Under the pieces are notes generated by a model. It did no database searches. It had not been told where the DNA came from and saw only the letters and a list, made by a program, of their open reading frames with translations. A DNA stretch of 15,118 bases, taken from NCBI GenBank assembly GCA_036397835.1, contig DASWIG010000811.1, positions 1 through 15,118 on the forward strand, in the 5' to 3' direction. The position numbers and the translations under genes are program-made. Shown here piece by piece: positions 12,545 through 15,118 of the stretch; the stretch's first letter is position 1, and each line of letters starts with the position of its first letter. Source of the DNA: DASWIG01 sp036397835 (GTDB taxonomy: Bacteria > Acidobacteriota > Thermoanaerobaculia > Multivoradales > J023).

Positions 12545-14767
12545 TCAGGGCTCCACGGCCCGACTCAGGATCTCGACGACCTCGAAGCTGCTCTGCTCGA
12601 CGGCGGCCTGGATCCGGTGCAGCTTCTCCTCCCAGGAGACCGATCGGTCCCAGACCTCGGCGAGCCTCCAGACCGCCATTCGGATCACGTGGCCATAGGC
12701 GACGCAGCGGGCGTCGCCGCGCGTGACGCGGACGCCTCCCTGACGCAGCTGCGCGAGATCGGCGTCGACGAGCCCGGCGATTCCCTCCGGCGTCCTGACC
12801 AGCGATCGCCGGGAAACGGCACCGGTGGCGCGGCAGACGAAGACCGTGTCGATGATCGACGAGGTCGTACGGTGGATGTGGATCGAGCCCCCCATCTCCG
12901 CGGGGCAGGGCAGCGACGCGCTGCACAGGAGCCCCGCGTCGAGGATCGCGACCGCCACCGGATGGTAGGCGTCGAGCCGGTTGTGGTGATAGGTGAAAGC
13001 GAGCGGTGCGCCGGGTTTCAAAGCGGTCGCCATACGTTGGAAGACGCCGGACAGGCCTGCCGTGAAGTGCTCCAGATCGCGCTCCATGGTGGCGTTGCCC
13101 GTGAGCTCGTCGGGATTACGCGTCGACGCCGCGGCGAAAGCCGGCTCGTCGACGGCCACCAGGCGGCGCAGCCATACGTAACAGAAGTCCATCAGCTCCG
13201 CATACTGGACGTTGGCGAAGTAAGGGGGATCGGTCAGAACGGCGTCGAGGCTCCCTGGCTTCAGGAACGCTCGTGTGGCGGTCCCACAGCGCAAGTCCAC
13301 CCGCCGGGATTCGCTCGTGCCGTTTTGATCTCGCTCCTCGCCGATCCACTCCCCGGCGACGGGAATCACCACCTTGCGGCCGTTCCGGGTTTCGATCTCG
13401 AACGGCGCCTCGCAGTACTCCTTGGCGCGGGCGAACTTGTCGACGACGTTCGCCCACCCGCCGCTTCCCACGTTGACGCCGGTCGCGGGATGGCGGATGC
13501 CCAGGAGGTTCGATTCCGCCTGCACCAGACCGACCGGGAAACCGTGGACGGAGAAGACGTCGAGCGACTTCAGGGCCGAGGTGTCGTAGCGGCAGAGCAG
13601 GTTCTGATACCGCAGGAGATCGGAGAGGTTCGTGGCGAGGGCGTGGCGCACTCGGACGTCCCGGCTCTTGGCCACCTGCCTCGCCAGGAGCTCCAGACCG
13701 AGAAGCTGGCGCTCGTTGAACATCTCCCGGTAATGGCGGTAGCCCCAGCGGTGGAGGCGGTCCGTCTCGTCGCCTCTGGGGATCGGGTCCTCAGGTACGA
13801 ACCGGGGCCGCGAGCCTCTCCACCTGGCAGCCGCTTCCTCAAAGCGGGCGAGGTCTTCGGGATCAGGTTTCTTGAAGAACCGCCCCCGGTGGGTCCGCTT
13901 GCAGTGCCAGCAGTGGTACTCGAGGGCGAACATCCTGTGGACCGGAGGACCGTTGACGCCGTCGGGATAGGAGTTGACCTCGCCACACTCCGGACACTCG
14001 CAACGCCCCCGGCTTGCCGGGCCATCCAGGCGAAGGGCCTGTCCACAGTCCCGGCACTGACCCGGCGCGTCGCGGTCCTCGGCCTCGTTGAGCTCGCCGC
14101 ACGACGCGCAAACCAGGACGTTGCGCGGATGGCGTCCGGCGGCGGCCACCAGGTAGCCCGGGAAGAGGTCGATCGTACGGCGACAGGAGCCGCAGCTCAG
14201 GGTCTTGACCCACAGGAAGTATTTGACCAGGGCGTCATTGCGGCAAATCCCGCACCGCGTCGCGTAGACGTGCCCCAATTCCCGATCGAGGCACGACCCG
14301 ATCCCCCCCGCGGCTCGCCGGTAGGCGGAGAGGTCCACGTGGCGGATCTCCTGGCCGACGATCCAGTAGGCCATCGGGTTGATGTCCCACCCGCTGACGT
14401 CGCAGCCCAGCCGGTTGGCCTCGAGGAGCGGCGTGCCGCCGCCCATGAAGGGGTCCGCAATCCGCAGGCCTTCGAGGGCGTGCGGACGATAGAAGCACTC
14501 GTCGAGGGGCGGAGCGCAGAACTCCGACAGGAGCAAGGCCCGGAACAAGGTGCCCGGGCGGCGGGCGAACCACTTGTGGACCGCGATGACAGGCCGGTAG
14601 TTCTGTTGGATCTGCTTTTCTCTGAGCGCCAGTTGGGCGACGAAGGGGACGTCGAAGGAACGCTCGATGCCGAGTGCGCCGTCCGCGGAGCGGGACCGTC
14701 TGGACTCGTGGAACAACGGGAGCTGTGCGGCCGCCGCTCCACCGGCGCTCTTCATCATGGCCGCCAT
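12545..14767 (-). CDS. DUF1156-type DNA methyltransferase with zinc-ribbon insert
   Basis: The 740-aa product (from ATG 14767) matches DUF1156 methyltransferases, probable DNA adenine-N6 or cytosine-N4 enzymes. Visible are the DUF1156 signature HKWFARRPGTLFRALLL (64-80), SAM motif I ADPFMGGGTPLLEANRLG (104-121) followed by GWDINPMA, and motif IV TDPPYFANVQYAELMDFCYVW (512-532). A late FTYHHN (591-596) segment also fits. Between motifs I and IV are about six CxxC pairs (for example CGIC, CGSC, CASC, CRDC, CECPEC, CWHC, about 172-289), so around three zinc ribbons that probably read DNA. Related enzymes occur with DUF499 ATPases and helicases in defence islands; here the only partner is the membrane gene 5 nt downstream. 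No start has a good Shine-Dalgarno site; the ATG at 14803 would add 12 residues but abuts the divergent -10 box. Confidence 0.85.
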   Translation of the reverse strand: MAAMMKSAGGAAAAQLPLFHESRRSRSADGALGIERSFDVPFVAQLALREKQIQQNYRPVIAVHKWFARRPGTLFRALLLSEFCAPPLDECFYRPHALEGLRIADPFMGGGTPLLEANRLGCDVSGWDINPMAYWIVGQEIRHVDLSAYRRAAGGIGSCLDRELGHVYATRCGICRNDALVKYFLWVKTLSCGSCRRTIDLFPGYLVAAAGRHPRNVLVCASCGELNEAEDRDAPGQCRDCGQALRLDGPASRGRCECPECGEVNSYPDGVNGPPVHRMFALEYHCWHCKRTHRGRFFKKPDPEDLARFEEAAARWRGSRPRFVPEDPIPRGDETDRLHRWGYRHYREMFNERQLLGLELLARQVAKSRDVRVRHALATNLSDLLRYQNLLCRYDTSALKSLDVFSVHGFPVGLVQAESNLLGIRHPATGVNVGSGGWANVVDKFARAKEYCEAPFEIETRNGRKVVIPVAGEWIGEERDQNGTSESRRVDLRCGTATRAFLKPGSLDAVLTDPPYFANVQYAELMDFCYVWLRRLVAVDEPAFAAASTRNPDELTGNATMERDLEHFTAGLSGVFQRMATALKPGAPLAFTYHHNRLDAYHPVAVAILDAGLLCSASLPCPAEMGGSIHIHRTTSSIIDTVFVCRATGAVSRRSLVRTPEGIAGLVDADLAQLRQGGVRVTRGDARCVAYGHVIRMAVWRLAEVWDRSVSWEEKLHRIQAAVEQSSFEVVEILSRAVEP

Positions 14768-14804
14768 CTTAGCTCGAGGCGATGCTCGAACGTCGCGGAT
14801 CATC

Positions 14805-14810
14805 TATAAT
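14805..14810 (+). promoter_or_regulatory. Consensus -10 box for the PQQ-like propeller gene
   Basis: A perfect TATAAT stands 48 nt before the ATG at 14858, in a gap of only 90 nt shared with the divergent methyltransferase. No -35 box is recognisable at 16-18 bp upstream. Confidence 0.5.
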
Positions 14811-14840
14811 ACACGGCAACCTCGATACACGACAACCCGA
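14809..14840 (+). repeat. 16-bp tandem repeat in the promoter/leader of the propeller gene
   Basis: ATACACGGCAACCTCG (14809-14824) is followed directly by ATACACGACAACCCGA (14825-14840), with 13 of 16 positions identical. It overlaps the end of the -10 box and runs to the ribosome binding site GAGGAG. Confidence 0.5.
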
Positions 14841-14857
14841 GACTGAGGAGAGTCGCG

Positions 14858-15118
14858 ATGAAGAAGCTGCTGACGTTCACCGCTATCTGGAGCCTCGCCC
14901 TGCCGCTGGCCGCCGGCGCCGACTGGCCGCAATGGCGCGGACCCGAGGGCACGGGCGTCGCCCCCGCCGCCGATCCACCGGTGCGCTGGAGCGAGACCGA
15001 GAACGTGCGCTGGAAGGTGCCCATCCCCGGCCGCGGCCATGCCGCGCCCATCGTCTGGGGCGAGCGGGTCTACCTCCTGACGGCGGTCCCCGTCGAGGGC
15101 GCCAGGCCGCCCGAGCCG
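14858..15118 (+). CDS. Secreted PQQ-like beta-propeller protein, N-terminal part
   Basis: Eighty-seven codons are open to the window edge. A signal peptide (MKKLLTFTAIWSLALPLAAGA, cleavage near residue 21) precedes DWPQWRGPEGTGVA. This motif opens the PQQ-like/BamB-related propeller proteins common in Acidobacteria and Planctomycetes. The next stretch (ENVRWKVPIPGRGHAAPIVWGERVYLLTA, 47-75) is a typical first blade, with the W-K-V...G-H-A-A/S-P-I pattern. The protein is probably periplasmic or exported; its enzymatic role, if any, cannot be told from this fragment. GAGGAG (14845-14850) lies 7 nt before the ATG. It diverges from the methyltransferase operon. Confidence 0.82.
   Translation, partial: MKKLLTFTAIWSLALPLAAGADWPQWRGPEGTGVAPAADPPVRWSETENVRWKVPIPGRGHAAPIVWGERVYLLTAVPVEGARPPEP

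Noticed and set aside
12617..14809. 730-aa plus-strand frame opposite the methyltransferase
   Set aside because: The minus strand carries motifs I and IV and the CxxC pairs of a methyltransferase; the plus frame has low-complexity Arg/Ala/Val composition and no domain.

Overview
This is a high-GC bacterial window with short intergenic gaps and strong codon bias. The gene content is a SpoIIAA/SpoIIAB-type partner switch, glutaryl-CoA dehydrogenase, a DUF4388 (PatA-type) protein, a secreted M28 peptidase of the glutamate-carboxypeptidase-II type, a PQQ-like propeller protein with the WPQWRGP motif, and 70-bp hairpin repeats with their own transposase. That mix would suit an environmental Acidobacteriota-like or similar deep-branching Gram-negative genome. 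The taxon is an inference from gene content, not something the sequence proves.

Layout. Positions 1-959 (minus) hold a decayed, probably chimeric transposase that runs off the left edge; a 20-nt hairpin motif occurs twice inside it and once just upstream. Positions 960-1430 are mostly empty apart from one doubtful 42-codon ORF. A solitary REP-like element (1431-1483) sits past the 3' end of a minus-strand operon (2607 down to 1502) made of a small unknown protein, an anti-sigma kinase and its STAS antagonist. Divergently transcribed are a glutaryl-CoA dehydrogenase and an overlapping class II fructose-1,6-bisphosphatase-like gene (2809-5006), then a DUF4388 protein (5099-6466) and a secreted M28 metallopeptidase (6552-8852).

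The most unusual locus is 8844-10110. Two arrays of about 70-bp, three-hairpin REP repeats lie in inverted orientation around a gene encoding two complete Y1 (HUH) transposase domains in one chain. Each domain keeps its own HxH motif and its own tyrosine. REP-associated tyrosine transposases are normally single-domain proteins, so this looks like a naturally fused, diverged, single-chain dimer. The repeats also supply the stop codon of the peptidase gene and both the C-terminus and stop codon of the transposase. The solitary element near 1431 matches the same repeat family in outline, which suggests the family is dispersed at gene 3' ends.

To the right, on the minus strand, are a 443-aa protein I do not recognise (10117-11448), a zinc-ribbon membrane protein of DUF3667 type (11658-12539) and, five bases upstream of it, a DUF1156-type DNA methyltransferase with several zinc-ribbon pairs (12545-14767). 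Diverging from the methyltransferase is the start of a secreted PQQ-like beta-propeller protein, cut by the right edge. No tRNA, rRNA, CRISPR array or convincing U-tract terminator was seen.
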